Assembly: GCF_947507565.1 (NCBI RefSeq)
Contig: NC_089185.1
Location: forward strand, 1,550,001-1,614,000
DNA from: Oscarella lobularis
Lineage: Eukaryota > Porifera > Homoscleromorpha > Homosclerophorida > Oscarellidae
Direction of reading: 5' to 3'
DNA: 64,000 nucleotides
Shown piece by piece: positions 23,816 to 34,400 of this stretch; positions within the stretch are counted from its first letter, which is position 1, and every line of letters begins with the position of its first letter. The notes under the pieces are model-generated. The model worked only from the letters and a program-made list of their open reading frames with translations, made no database searches and was not told the DNA's origin. The translations under genes and the position numbers were made by a program.

Positions 23816-24039
23816 GTGCGTCCAGCGCTAAACCGGAAATTCTTCTTACGTGCGCGATGGATGTTTTCGTATCTTAAAATGCAGTTCACGCCTTCAATTA
23901 AGACTCGCCTACTTACGTACATGTGTCTCCTTGGCATTCCGGCTGTCAGCGTAAACGGCGACTGTCTCTTCGCGTGGATAAGTCCTCTTTCTCATATCTG
24001 GTCCGCTTGGTACGTTAGGCTATTTTCCTGCCGTTTGAA

Positions 24040-25030
24040 GTACATCTTGGTGATGTGCGATTACGCTACCAGGTGGCCGGAGGCTGTGGCGCTAAAGGCT
24101 ATCGATGCGGAAACGGTGGCGGAGGAAATGGTGCGAATCTTTACGAGGGAGTACCTGAAGAGCTGCTGACGGATCAGGGCGCGAACTTCACATCGGGACT
24201 GATGAAAGAAGTACATCGGCTTTTGGGATGAAGCCGATCCGCACAAGCCCTTATCATCCTCAAACCGACGGACTGGTGGAGCGATTCAACGGAACGCTGA
24301 AGTCAATGCTGAAGAAGGCGCACGAGGGGGATCCGGTAGTACGGGAATGGGACAGAGCGTTACCGTACTTGCTGTTTGCGTACCGAGAGGTTCCTCAGGA
24401 ATCGACTGGCTTTTCACCCTTCGAACTACTCTACGGGCGAAACGTTCGAGGGCCGTTAGACATCCTGCGGGAAACGTGGGTGAGTCAGGAAAAGAATCCG
24501 GAGAACGTGATCCAATACGTTCTGGGGATGCGCGAGCGTTTGGAAGGAACGCTGCTGCACGCGCAGGAAAATTTGGGCAAAGCTCAGGCAAAGCAGAAGC
24601 ACTACGACAAAGGAGCTCGTAGCACAACGTTCGAGGTGGGAGAACAAGTCTTGGTGTTGCTGCCGACAAGCACCCAAAAGCTCTTGGCTCAATGGCAGGG
24701 GCCTTACGTAATTCGCCGAAAAGTGGGCCAGGTGAATTACGAAGTTGACATGACGGACAAGCGAAAAAAGATCCGTCTGTTTCATGTCAACATGCTAAGG
24801 AAATGGCATCCCCCTGTATCAGAGATGGTTCTGATGGCAACGTCGGAGGACGGCGAAGAGGAAGATCTGCTCAACGGCGAGTACGGCGAAATTCCGAAGC
24901 TCGGAGAAGCGGGAGCGTGGTACCAGGCAAAGATCGGATCGGGACTAGAAGAGAAGCAGCGAAAGCAACTGAAGGCACTTCTGGCACGTTATGCCGAGCA
25001 GTTTTCAGGAATCCCGGGGGCGAACGAAAG
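24040..25030 (+). pseudogene. Gypsy-type integrase (catalytic core to C-terminus)
   Basis: VMCDYATRWPEAVALKAI carries the first catalytic Asp, LTDQGANF the second (after a break near 24165), and PQTDGLVERFNGTLK the Glu. LPYLLFAYREVPQESTGFSP and FELLYGR follow, then a C-terminal domain ending FHVNMLRKWHPP. The N-terminal zinc finger is missing. It would join element DNA to the chromosome. About 75 residues further on the open frame runs into the RT linker, supporting one polyprotein with integrase upstream. Confidence 0.87.
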
Positions 25031-25579
25031 TAACGGAGCATAAAATTCGTACGGGAGACGCAGTACCAATCAGGCACCGACCGTATCCGATGGCGGAGTC
25101 CCAGAAGGAGGTAGCTCGCGAGGAGATCGACCGAATGCTGGAGATGGGAATCATCCGACAGTCGAAAAGCGAGTGGGCGTCGCCTGCCCTCCTGGTGCCA
25201 AAAAAGGATCGCAGCAAACGCTTCTGTGCGGATTATCGAGCTCTGAATCGCATCGCGAAGTTTGACGCTTACCCGATGCCGCGGATCGACGAGATCATCG
25301 ATAGGCTGGGAGGAGCCCGGTACATCTCGACTTTGGATCTCACACGCGGATATTGGCTGGTCCCTTAAGCAGCGGACTCGATCGAGAAAGCGGCGTTTAC
25401 CACGCCGTTTGGCTTATTTGAATTCTTGGTTATGCCCTTCGGATTACATGAGGCCCCGGCAACGTTCCAAAGGATGATGGATAACATTCTGCGGGGCGCG
25501 AAGAAATTGGCAGCGGCGTACTTGAACGACGTCGTGATCTACAGCGAAACCTGGGAAGACCATTTGCTACACCTGGAGG
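25030..25579 (+). pseudogene. Gypsy-type reverse transcriptase, 5' part
   Basis: After a one-base shift near 25015 the frame reads IRHRPYPMAESQKEVAREEI, KSEWASPALLVPKKD, then the catalytic ISTLDLTRGYW. TAA at 25366-25368 interrupts it; the family resumes with FTTPFG and VMPFGLHEAPATFQRMMD. The active-site box reads YLNDV instead of the usual YLDD, so one catalytic Asp is Asn, a further sign of decay. The protein is cut at about residue HLLHLE by the junction with the next element. RNase H is absent. Confidence 0.87.
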
Positions 25580-26187
25580 TGAATTATGCAAACGAAGCTG
25601 CCAATCTCCTTGCAAATCTGAAGGCTGATTGGACCCCAGAAATTGCTTTTATCCACACCCATTGCCGGAGAGTCAACTGCGCGGGAAAGCCGGGACACGG
25701 GAAGGCGATCTACCACTTGGTCGAGCATTACAATTTGTGAGTTGGTTGACATGACGTGGGTCTGGACATGTCAGTAATGATGTTGTTTCTGCAGGATTAT
25801 TAAAAACACCGTGAGAAGTAGCGGGGCAAATAGCAGCCTACCTTTCGAAAGTGGCACTGGAGCTCCTATCGGCAGGACGACAATGTGAAACGATGCTAGG
25901 TCTTAACAGAGCAGCCTCGCATACCATTCGCTCGTCAGAAAGTGACGTCAGAAAAATGGCCCAGGTGCTTTGGGATTCGGAAGTGGCAGTAGACAAGGAG
26001 AAAAGAGAGCTAGAATCAAAATTCGTCGATCCCAGGCGAGAGGGTCTGCTCAAATTGGAGGATGGACGGCTACGAAATTTTTTAACCAAAAATTTTTTGA
26101 TGGACGATAAAGTGGACGGAAAAGGAGATGTTCACAACGAGAGACGTCGCATAGTGCAGGATATTGACGACGTCAATCTATTGTGAT
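25580..26187 (+). pseudogene. DUF6589-like transposase, C-terminal part, element 1
   Basis: NYANEAANLLANLKADWTPE, then VNCAGKPGHGKAIYHLVEHY, aligns by position with KYALEGLILSARLGFTLTPR and NATGKLGKNKPLDLHLEHLN of element 2. A GT-AG intron (25737-25794, GTGAGT...CTGCAG) separates YN from LIIKNTVRSSGANS. After a frame shift near 25830 the frame runs SAGRQCETMLGLNRAASHTI to TGA 26185-26187. Everything upstream is missing. Confidence 0.68.
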
Positions 26188-28030
26188 TTGTTTAATAGAT
26201 CTCTCATCACAGGGGTTTCAGGGTTTATACTCCTAGGAGCCAGCGAGGGCGTGTAGGAGTGAGGGCGCAATCCTAGGCTGCATTCCCAGTGCCACAATGT
26301 CGTCAACTGTTTGACATCTGTCGTATTGATCGATAATTTTTCCATTATGTGATTGGTCGCTACTGCTTCTTCTCCCAAGCACGTCAAACCGCATTCCACC
26401 GCCTTTTGTGCTCTCCATTCCGCCAACTGGCCAGCCAAGACATCCTTGTCTACTGCTGTTTTGGGATCCCTCAAATTCTCCACACTGGCAGCAGCACGAC
26501 GTTTTCGCGTGCCTCCAGCTGTGGACTTCGCCGCCGCAAATACGAAGAAGCCGTTTGGATCCACAGGGTCGTAGTCACAGCAGCTGCAGCAAAAATGGTC
26601 TTCTTGGTCGTCCTCTGAAAACGTCGATTCGAGCAACTGACAGAATTTTTTCCTTATGCACCCGTCCTTCTTCAGGAGCAATTTCAAGCCGGGATCAACG
26701 CCTTTCCCTTTGACTGACGACGCCCTATAAAGCAGCACACACGTGGAGGGCTTCCCGTCTCTTCCACCCCTCCCAAACATCGGCAAAAAGTTTGAGTATG
26801 CGAGTATGCATTCCAGTCATTTCAGCAGTACCTGGAAAAGCTGAGCAACAGAAGACGGTAAACCGCAGCTGACCACCAGCCTAACGTCGGGAATATTGAT
26901 ACCCTAGACGACAAATGAGCGCTGGTATGCAGTACATGCTAACCATTCCGAATCCAATCGTGCTTATTATGACAGATACTTCCCCATCTCTGAATTTGTC
27001 CGCAGCCTCCCTTCGTGTTGAAGGATCTAAGGACGAATGGTGAATTGCCACGTTGCCATGGCAGCGTAGCATATCCCAGAAACAGGTGGCAAGATTTTTT
27101 GTCTGGACGTAAAGGATTGTCTTTGCCACCTTCCTTTCCTGGAGGCCCTTTTTAATCGGTTGCAGAGTTGCCTATTACAAAAACCGTGCGTTCTTACGAA
27201 ATTAGAAGTATTTCTCAAACCTCGTAAGAAATCTTTGTGGGAAGAAAGGTGTAGAACAAATTGTGTCGATTGTGTAGACGGGATTGTTTATGCCAGCTCT
27301 TCCTCTGATAGTGCTCATCGTTGAACGAGTTGCCGTGGCCGTTAGAGCCATCACTGGACAGGACGAATAAGCTCTCAGTGACTTCAGCTTCCTGTATGCT
27401 GTGCGGAAGTCATTTCCCCTTAAACGTGAAAGGAAACCCCCAAAATAGATAATCCGTAGGTACCATTCTGTAACACAGTGGGCTTCATCAATCGCTATCA
27501 GATTTAGTCGGGCACACAGTCCAGCCTTCATTACAGTCATCCATTCTTGGCTGACAGCTCACTCAGGTGACATGTAGACTTAACGAAAAAAAGTTTAAAT
27601 TTCATGCAAGTATTCATTGAGTACGTACAATATTGGCATTTTTTCAACAATTCTTCTGGCATGTCTAAGACGTGGATTGGCAAAATGAATCTTGTTGCAA
27701 ACAAATTCAAGGAAGACAGAAATTCAACCTGAATAGATAGATTGATATCAGTCATGGGACAGTCAGCAGCAATGTAAGCAGTCCAACTTGTTCGTCCATT
27801 ACCGCAGTCAGAGGACTAACGACTAAGCAGCAGGGTCGCTCGAACAGTTGGGGTGGCAGCTGATAACAGAGGGACTTCCCCCCATTCGTCCCAAGTCGAA
27901 CAATGGTGTCCTTTCCATTCATGACCGCAGATATAGCTTCAAGCTGCCCTTCGCGAAAATCCTTTTGCAGAAAGATGTCGCGAAGAACACGGTGAGCTCT
28001 CTCAGCCAAAGAATTAGCGTCATCGGCCAT
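26178..28030 (-). pseudogene. RecQ-like helicase, element 1
   Basis: Helicase motifs in order: LGTNGGKSLCYQLPPQL (Walker A, near 27880), VVSPLTAVMDEQV, LIAIDEAHCVTEW (DEAH, near 27480), VMALTATATRS, ILYVQTKN, HHSSLDPSTRREAADKF, VIISTIGFGM, then MFGRGGRDGKPSTCVLLY (motif VI, near 26775). A Cys cluster (CIRKKFCQLL, HFCCSCC) follows, as in RecQ zinc domains, then a basic linker and a tail. RecQ enzymes unwind DNA 3'-5'. Several segments are separated by probable short introns (near 27540, 27210, 26850); whether every join is intact is unclear. Confidence 0.85.
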
Positions 28031-28237
28031 TTTTGAGTCTTCAAGTTAGCGGGAGTAACGCGCGAGGCCTGGATTAGTAGCATCCGAAAGGCGAACATTA
28101 AATTAGAGAATCGTCCAATCTCGCGTGCATGCAGGTGAATCCCATTAGCGAAGTGAGTCGACAGCAATGTAATCAGTCATGTGACCACAACGGAGGACCC
28201 ACGCCCACGAAAGGGGGACCCCACGTGAGATCTCAGA

Positions 28238-28305
28238 TACCAGGCCCTTTTCCCCTCTCGGAGTATCCGGGAGATCAGGGAAAAGGGCCTGGCCACGCGA
28301 GGCTA
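28238..28305 (+). repeat. Short hairpin repeat, copy 2 of 3
   Basis: TACCAGGCCCTTTTCCC pairs with GGGAAAAGGGCCTGG; the loop has TATCCGGGA and the tail CGAGGCTA. It sits exactly where the P-like transposase B begins to be recognisable, so it may mark the break. Confidence 0.9.
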
Positions 28306-28307
28306 CT

Positions 28308-29907
28308 CAGAAAGAACACTTAGAGACTACACCCACTTCTTCCGAGCTAAGCCTGGGTTTCAGACAGAGCTTTGCGATATGCTAGTCGGCGAAGCGGACG
28401 TGGACAATTTGTCAGAAGCGGGTTGATGCGTGATCCTCGTGTTTGACGAGATGAGCATTCGCGAAGACTTTGTGTTCGATGGAAGTCACCGGATTCGTTG
28501 ACCTTGACAACGTCGGAAATCAGCTTCGCGCTTTGGAGACAGAAGAACACGGTACATCAAAAGTCGACGCTGCGACACATTTACTTGTCCTAGTGGTCAG
28601 GGGACTAGCAACGGGATTGCGATTTCCGTTTGCACACTTTGCTACGACTGGAATACGAGCAGACAACCTGATGACAATAGTGTGGCAAGCGATCAAGCAA
28701 ATAGAAGCTTGCGGTCTCGGTGTTGTGGCAGTCACGTGTGACGGAGCCCGTCCAAATAGAAAATTCATCCGATTGAATAGCAGCGGAAAATTCGCCAACA
28801 GCGTCGTCAATCCCTACAGTCGTATTCAGCAACTGTTTCTGATGCATCGCATCTTATCAAAACTACCCGCAATTGTTGGGCGCAGTCATTTCCAAATGGG
28901 AAAGTCGATCAATGACGGTACGTTACAAAACTTCATTGTCCATGTAGTTAGAGGTTTCGTTATAAATTCTGCTGCAGAACAACGGCAAGTGCATCAGCTG
29001 GAATCATCTTGTTCAGTTGTAGGAGCGGTGCCAGAAGACAAGCAGCGAAGCTGGTCTTTCAATCGTAAGGAAAATCAGGCTGGAACACATTAGGTTGACG
29101 TCATACGGAAAAATGCGAGTTGACCTCGCGGCACAGGTACTGTACCAGATTTATTAATCGCTTCTTACCCAATAATGTCCTTTCAGGTTCTCAGTCGGTC
29201 TGTTGCGGATGGCCTGAAATATTTTCAAATACCTGGATCTGAAGAGACCGCTCGCTTTTGTCAATCAATATTTCGACAAAGCATTTGATTGTTTGAACGT
29301 CAGGCATCTGAGAAATCCTGACAGTAATTGCAGAGGGTACCTATCTCCAAATGACGAACGTTTAAAGGTTCATAGTATAAACAGTTGAACAACTGATACT
29401 AATTATTACGGTTCATTTCCAGTGGCTCGAGGACGACTTCCTTGGGTATCTCAAAGATTGGGAGGAGTGGATCCAGTCTCAGCCTAACCTGTCAAAAGCG
29501 TCGACTCGGCCTTAGTCAAGAAACCCTTGATGGTTGGAGGATCACAGGTGCGTATAAGAGCGGATAGGATAAACCTCCATTAAAGTTCAACGTGTTTAGT
29601 AACTTCGTTCGTGCAACTAACTCGTCACGTACTTGATCAGCCAGGAGGTAACGGAGCCTTTGTGCTAAGTGAGCACCTTGGCCAGGATCCATTAGAGGGA
29701 TACTTTGGGAGACAGAAGCCAAGAGGTGGTAGAAGCGACAACCCGTCCGTAGCGGAGTGTTTGAAGAACAGTACGTCATTGCGGTTGCAAAATCGATCAG
29801 TCATTCGAGGCAACTGTCGTCGGAGAAGGCAGATGATGCTCCCCTACCGAAACGCAGAAAAGGCTTATCTTCAGATTCGATGCTTTGATAGAATTCGTTT
29901 AAAATAG
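28308..29907 (+). pseudogene. P-like transposase B
   Basis: Opens inside the family at SERTLRDYTHFFRAKPGFQT. A TGA precedes CVILVFDEMSIREDFVFD (first Asp); GFVDLDNVGNQLRALETEE, LLVLVVRGLATGLRFPFAHF and VVAVTCDGARPNRKF (second Asp) follow in the long frame ending 29093. The C-terminal half is in short pieces: QVLSRSVADGLKYFQIPG near 29187, WLEDDFLGYLKDWEEW near 29422, GQDPLEGYFGRQKPRGGRSD near 29685. Roughly half of the residues differ from element A, so the two are old, separate lineages. Stops and shifts make it a pseudogene. Confidence 0.88.
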
Positions 29908-29971
29908 AAGAGGTCTACAACGCTACTTTATGCTACAAATAGAGATCTACATTACTCATTGGTACTAGAGT

Positions 29972-30140
29972 TTACTGCTTCTCCTCTCTGACGTGATGCG
30001 CCAATCGCTTCCGAAGAGAACGTTTCTTTCGGACAGAAGCGTCTCTGGCTCTTTTGTACTGCTCAAGCCACGCAGAGGTTATTGCGAATCCGCGCATAGT
30101 AACCCATAAGGATACTACTTCTTTTAGGAGAGACTGACTT
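29972..30140 (-). pseudogene. P-like element second gene, C-terminal remnant
   Basis: SLLKEVVSLWVTMRGFAITS, then AWLEQYKRARDASVRKKRSL and a basic tail to TAA at 29972, matching the end of the 6077-7100 gene in pattern and length. Upstream the frame runs into the GATTTTG microsatellite. Confidence 0.75.
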
Positions 30141-30173
30141 TCTATGGCGCGTGATCGCCGCCAAAAATGCGAT

Positions 30174-30404
30174 TTTTGATTTTGCATTCGTAACTTGATT
30201 TTGCATTTGATTTTCGATTTTGTATTTGATTTTGCATTTGATTTTGTATTTGTATTCGATTTTGTATTCGATTTTGCATTCGATTTTGTATTTGATTTTG
30301 CATTTGATCTTGTATTTGATTTTGTATTCGATTTTGCATTCGATTTTGTATTCGATTTTGCATTTGATTTTGTGTTTGATTTTGCATTCGATTTTGTTTA
30401 CTCA
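30174..30404. repeat. 12-bp microsatellite (GATTTTGTATTC)
   Basis: About 19 units of GATTTTGCATTT, GATTTTGTATTC and variants. Two frames are open only because the unit is a multiple of three. Confidence 0.95.
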
Positions 30405-30594
30405 ATTGTTTTATATACCGCTTTGATCGCCTGACGTCATTTCCATAATTACATTTGGGCGCCTGCTAGCGCGCTACAGTAATGGCCGAGAGAAGGAGCT
30501 ATTGAAGGAGGGCCTTCCCGAGCGCGTTCGTTCCATTCGATCGTGACTTCTTGACAATGGAAGGGCGGCGACGGACGCTGTCGAGTCCGCGACC

Positions 30595-30995
30595 TTTCGA
30601 TTGGAACATCTGATTGTTCACATTGTTGGAATACTGCACATTTTGCCTGTTATTGCCGGAAATGCATTGGACTTTGCACGCCGAGCCCAGGCATGCCTAG
30701 AAGAAGTTCTTGTGACGTAAGCGTGCAATCCTTCACTGCGCCGTTGACGCGACCTGCGCAGAGATCGAGGTAGGCCAAAGTACGAAATTTCCAGAGAGCA
30801 ATTGCAGCATTTTGTTAAAATGGGATTCACAATTTCTTGCATGTCGGAAATGTTGGGCGTTTCTAAAAGAACTGTTGAGAGGCGTCTTCACAACTTCGGC
30901 ATTCGCATTACAGACTCTTTCTCGTCAATGTCTGACCGAGAGCTGGACGAAAAAATAACGTCATACAAGACTGAGTACCCGGATGCACCTCCAGC
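30595..30995 (+). pseudogene. Integrase-type DNA transposon, N-terminal HTH remnant
   Basis: GRPKYEISREQLQHFVKMGF, ISCMSEMLGVSKRTVERRLH, then a DRELDEKI segment: a helix-turn-helix region I associate with a group of animal transposons carrying an integrase-like core (IS3EU-like is a guess). An upstream piece near 30600-30716 (HIVGILHILPVIAGNALDFA) could be an earlier exon. The catalytic core is absent: the sequence switches at about 31000 to the repeat also found at 37503. Confidence 0.5.
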
Positions 30996-31007
30996 TTCAT
31001 TCTGCGT

Positions 31008-31150
31008 TATTAGCGTTGGTAACACTACGACATGCACTACGGGGGGTCCATATGCATATCACCCCTTGGAGGAGAGAACTTTTAGCAATGGGAGCCGGAG
31101 CCAGAAAAAGGTCCTCAGACACAGAGTCCCTAACTCCCACCCCAATCAAG
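31008..31150 (+). repeat. Dispersed direct repeat, left copy
   Basis: Starts TTAGCGTTGGTAACACTACG and contains AAAGGTCCTCAGAC. It matches 37503-37640 in the same orientation at roughly nine bases in ten. The two copies bracket the Helitron. Confidence 0.85.
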
Positions 31151-31190
31151 TCTATTAGATCAGTCCCTAAATCCGGCTTCATTAAATAGA

Positions 31191-31223
31191 CTAGCTGGTT
31201 ACCCGGCTTCGCCCGGGTGCTTT
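31191..31223 (-). other. Helitron 3' terminal hairpin and CTAG
   Basis: Minus strand: ACCCGG, loop GCGAAG, CCGGGT, ten bases AACCAGCTAG, end. In Helitrons this hairpin tells the Rep enzyme where to stop. Confidence 0.92.
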
Positions 31224-31433
31224 CTCCAAGTTTTTTTTCAAAACTGCTATCGTTTGTACACACGCAGGGGCGCAACTGTAGGCTCTAAATTAATTACTTA
31301 TTGGCGTACGTGTTGGCGTTACCCAGGCCACACCACGGGGAGGTCCGTACGCCACGTGGCCCAAAAATGTTGGCCTCTTTCGAGGCGTAGGATAAGGTAG
31401 TTTGGGGTTAGGGAAGGGGAAGGGAAGGTCCCG

Positions 31434-34400
31434 CTAAAGCACTTCGTGATAGACTACGTTTGCTGTTCTTGGAGATTCTGTTAGGACGTACAAATTAGTA
31501 GGAGAACTTACACGCGAGCAGGCGACGTAGAATTGGCCGTGAGCAAAGCATTTGGTCTGAAGACTGAGACCTACCGTTTTCAATGTCTGTCCCTGCGATT
31601 TGTTTATCGTCATTGCAAAGGACAGCCTGATGGGAAACTGCCGTCTCTTGAACGGAACAGTGGAATCAGAAGGAATTAGAGGGATGCGCGGAATAAATAC
31701 ACTCTCGCCTGCGTACTGTCCAGTGCAAATTGTCGCCTCTATAACGTTGGGGCAGAGTCGGGTGACGGTCAACTTTGTTCCGTTGCACAGTTTCGGGGCG
31801 TCGATGTTTCGCAGAAGCATAATAGGCGCACCGACTTTTAGAGCTAAGGTGTACGCAGGAAGACCGGGGGGATTCAGGGAATTAAGAACTTCTGTGGGAT
31901 AGTTGACTGCATCGTCTGGTTCCATAGTCGTATCAACGGCGAGATAAACTTTTTCGTTGTCTGGTATGAGCTGGAGCATAGTGTCGTTTATTTGATTGAC
32001 GGCGTCATTTCGAGGAGCGAGAATGGCGCGTTCGCCAAGCCAGGCGGTGTCCTTGTATCGCTCGTGAAGTTGAGGGAAAACGGCTTGTACGAGTTCGTTA
32101 GGTGATTGGACTACTGTGCCGCAAGGTACGTTGATGAGACCGTCTTCAGGGCCAGTCGGAATTGTTCCATTGCCGATTTCCAAGAGTAATTCTGCATAAG
32201 AGCCTCACTCGCGGTCTCCGTACAGATGAACTCTCATGTTTCTTGTCAAACGCATAGTTCGGACTTTAGGCCAAATGGAGCGCGAGTATTTGAGGCATGC
32301 GGCGATCTCGTCGGCCTTCGTTCCTTTTGGTATCACCGGTAGCGTTTGTCGGAAGTCTCCTGCCAATATAAGAGGTAGACCTCCCATGAGCGTGTCGTTG
32401 TTTCGAATGTCTCGCAGGGATCTGTCTAGTGCCTCCAGAGCCTTTTTGTTTGCCATGGTGCATTCGTCCCACACTACGACTTTGGCAAGGGAGAGAAGTC
32501 GCGCTCGTGCAGTGTTTTTCTGAATGGTGCAAGTGGGACTCTCGTAACGACTGATGTCCAGAGGTAGCTTAAAAACGGAATGGGCTGTCTTGCCGCCGGT
32601 GAGGAGAGTTGCGGCGATTCCCGAAGAAGCGACTGCGAGAGCAATGTCGCCTTGCGATCGTATTTTATCAAGGAAAAGATTGAGCAAGTAGGTTTTTCCT
32701 GTTCCTCCTGGCGCATCGAGGAAAATGATAGAATCGTCGGGACCTCGTGCGACGTAAGCAAGTAATTGCTCGTAAATGTGTCTTTGTTCTTCGGTTAGGG
32801 AGTGTTCATTCGTTGTCAGTCGCTCCTGCAATTCAGCGGTGTTATAAGAGTATTCAGCGGCAATTTCTCTAGGAAGGCTGTCGTCCTCTTGTTCAGAAGA
32901 GCGATCAGGACTTGGCAAATGGTAATCGCTGAGAGGTTTTCCTCCGGGAAACGAAAGGAGCTTGTTCTCTATGCAAATTAGAGCTCGGTTGAAAATTGCG
33001 TCAGTGTACGGTAGCGTGTCGTCGTTTGCGCGTCTGCGAAGCGTTCGGAGGAAATCTTGGGCCATCGCTTCTTTGTGTTGTTCCCATAGACGAAGAGGAT
33101 CGGAAATTTCGCACATGTGAAGCATGATGGCAAACATGTCGCGAATTTTGTAAGGACGATCGGTGACTGTCGCTTCTGTGAGTGCCAGGTGCCAATGCTG
33201 ATCATCGGCCAAAAGTCCGCGTTCTCGGCACGCTTCGGCGTACGTATCAAAAACGGTACCATCTACCGTTCGTAGGTCTGCAAAAGACGTCGGTCCTCGA
33301 ACGTGAAGCAAAAGAAGTCGCAAAAGATAGCATTCGGTGTTTCTGGGATGAACCGTGTAAATGCGTCCCAAAGTTGTCGACTTTCTAATGCCGTCAGTTT
33401 CGGGCACGAGTTGACCTTGTATTCTTCTCTGCCATTTTTTCTTCACCCATCTGTAGTATCGCGGAACGTCGATGTACAGTAGAGTTTTGGCAAAATCGTC
33501 AGAAGCGCAGAGCTGGAAGAAACCTGTCAAAGTTGTGGCAGGAGGTTCTGCTGCACGGTCCGGGGCGTTCTGAACGCTGAAAACAGTTCTCTGACCGTTT
33601 TCGAGGTGGACTTGAAGTTGTTCCACTGCTGGAAAGTGGTCGTGAATGGGAAACTGCAGCATGCGCCAGACGCCTTCGTTTGTACTAATGTATCTCGCAA
33701 TTTGGTACCGCAGGATTTCGTCGTTTCTGTGCTGATTTGCCAATCCGACGACAGCTTTGTCTTTGCCCTTGTTCAAGTAGGCCGTGAGGTATTTTAGGGC
33801 GCAAATGGACCTGCAGTATTCGACGTTCACGTGGCAGTCGAAAGTGCGCGATAGAAATGGACTGTACGGAACGACCCACCTGTTGTCAACGTGAAATCTG
33901 CCTATGGTCGTTTCTACTCCGCCGTCTTCTGGAGATCGACGTCGGTATAGAGGATAACCGTTGAGAGATGTGATGGTCTCTCGCAAAAACTCTCTTGGAT
34001 AGTGTTTGGTGCATTGGCCGTCTTTCATGCAAGGAGATCTGGTATTGAGTCGGCCGCAAGGTCCGTGGATCATGTGCTTGGTTATAGTTGCGAAGAGTTC
34101 TGGGTCTTCGTTGGGGTCGGGAAGTTCGGCGCTTATGATGCTGTCTATTTGATCGGGACGAATTTTTTCTACCATCCAAGAGAGACAGTGTACGTGAGGT
34201 AGGCCGCGCTTTTGGCACTCGATCGTGTAGACGTGGCAGCGTTTGATGCCGTAAATGTGTTGCGTGTCCACGAGGTACATGAACCTTTGAACTTTCAAAC
34301 GGAAAACTCTGGCTATCAGATCGTGTCGATCTTTTGGGGTTTGTCCCGGAAGGAGTTCGCTCGTAATTTCTGGCCAATTTTGATTGCAGGTCATGGTTAT

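Larger units (their letters stand above)
24035..25579 (+). mobile_element. Ty3/Gypsy-type retrotransposon fragment, integrase before RT
   Basis: The segment encodes the catalytic and C-terminal parts of a DDE integrase followed, in the same direction, by the start of a reverse transcriptase. Most Ty3/Gypsy elements have the opposite order; Gmr1-like elements are a known exception. No LTR or Gag is present. The left end abuts ~220 bp of unassigned DNA after the satellite, and the right end joins an Academ-like fragment at about 25579. Frameshifts and a stop show it is dead. Confidence 0.8.
25580..28150. mobile_element. Helicase-encoding Academ-like transposon, element 1 (truncated)
   Basis: A transposase C-terminus (plus) converges on a RecQ-like helicase (minus), the same two-gene layout as the fuller element at 50-57.5 kb. 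The left side is lost at the Gypsy junction and I found no TIR on the right; the right boundary is only the end of the helicase 5' region. I recall an Academ lineage that carries a helicase (AcademH), which fits; the name is from memory and not checked. Confidence 0.65.
28306..30173. mobile_element. P-like DNA transposon B, truncated
   Basis: Transposase fragment (plus) and a second gene (minus) stand tail to tail as in element A, with sides swapped. The 5' part of the transposase is cut at the hairpin repeat and the second gene is cut by a microsatellite. No TIR is visible on either side. Confidence 0.8.

Noticed and set aside
30195-30434. Phe/Asp repeat membrane-like peptide
   Set aside because: It is the 12-bp GATTTTG microsatellite read in frame.
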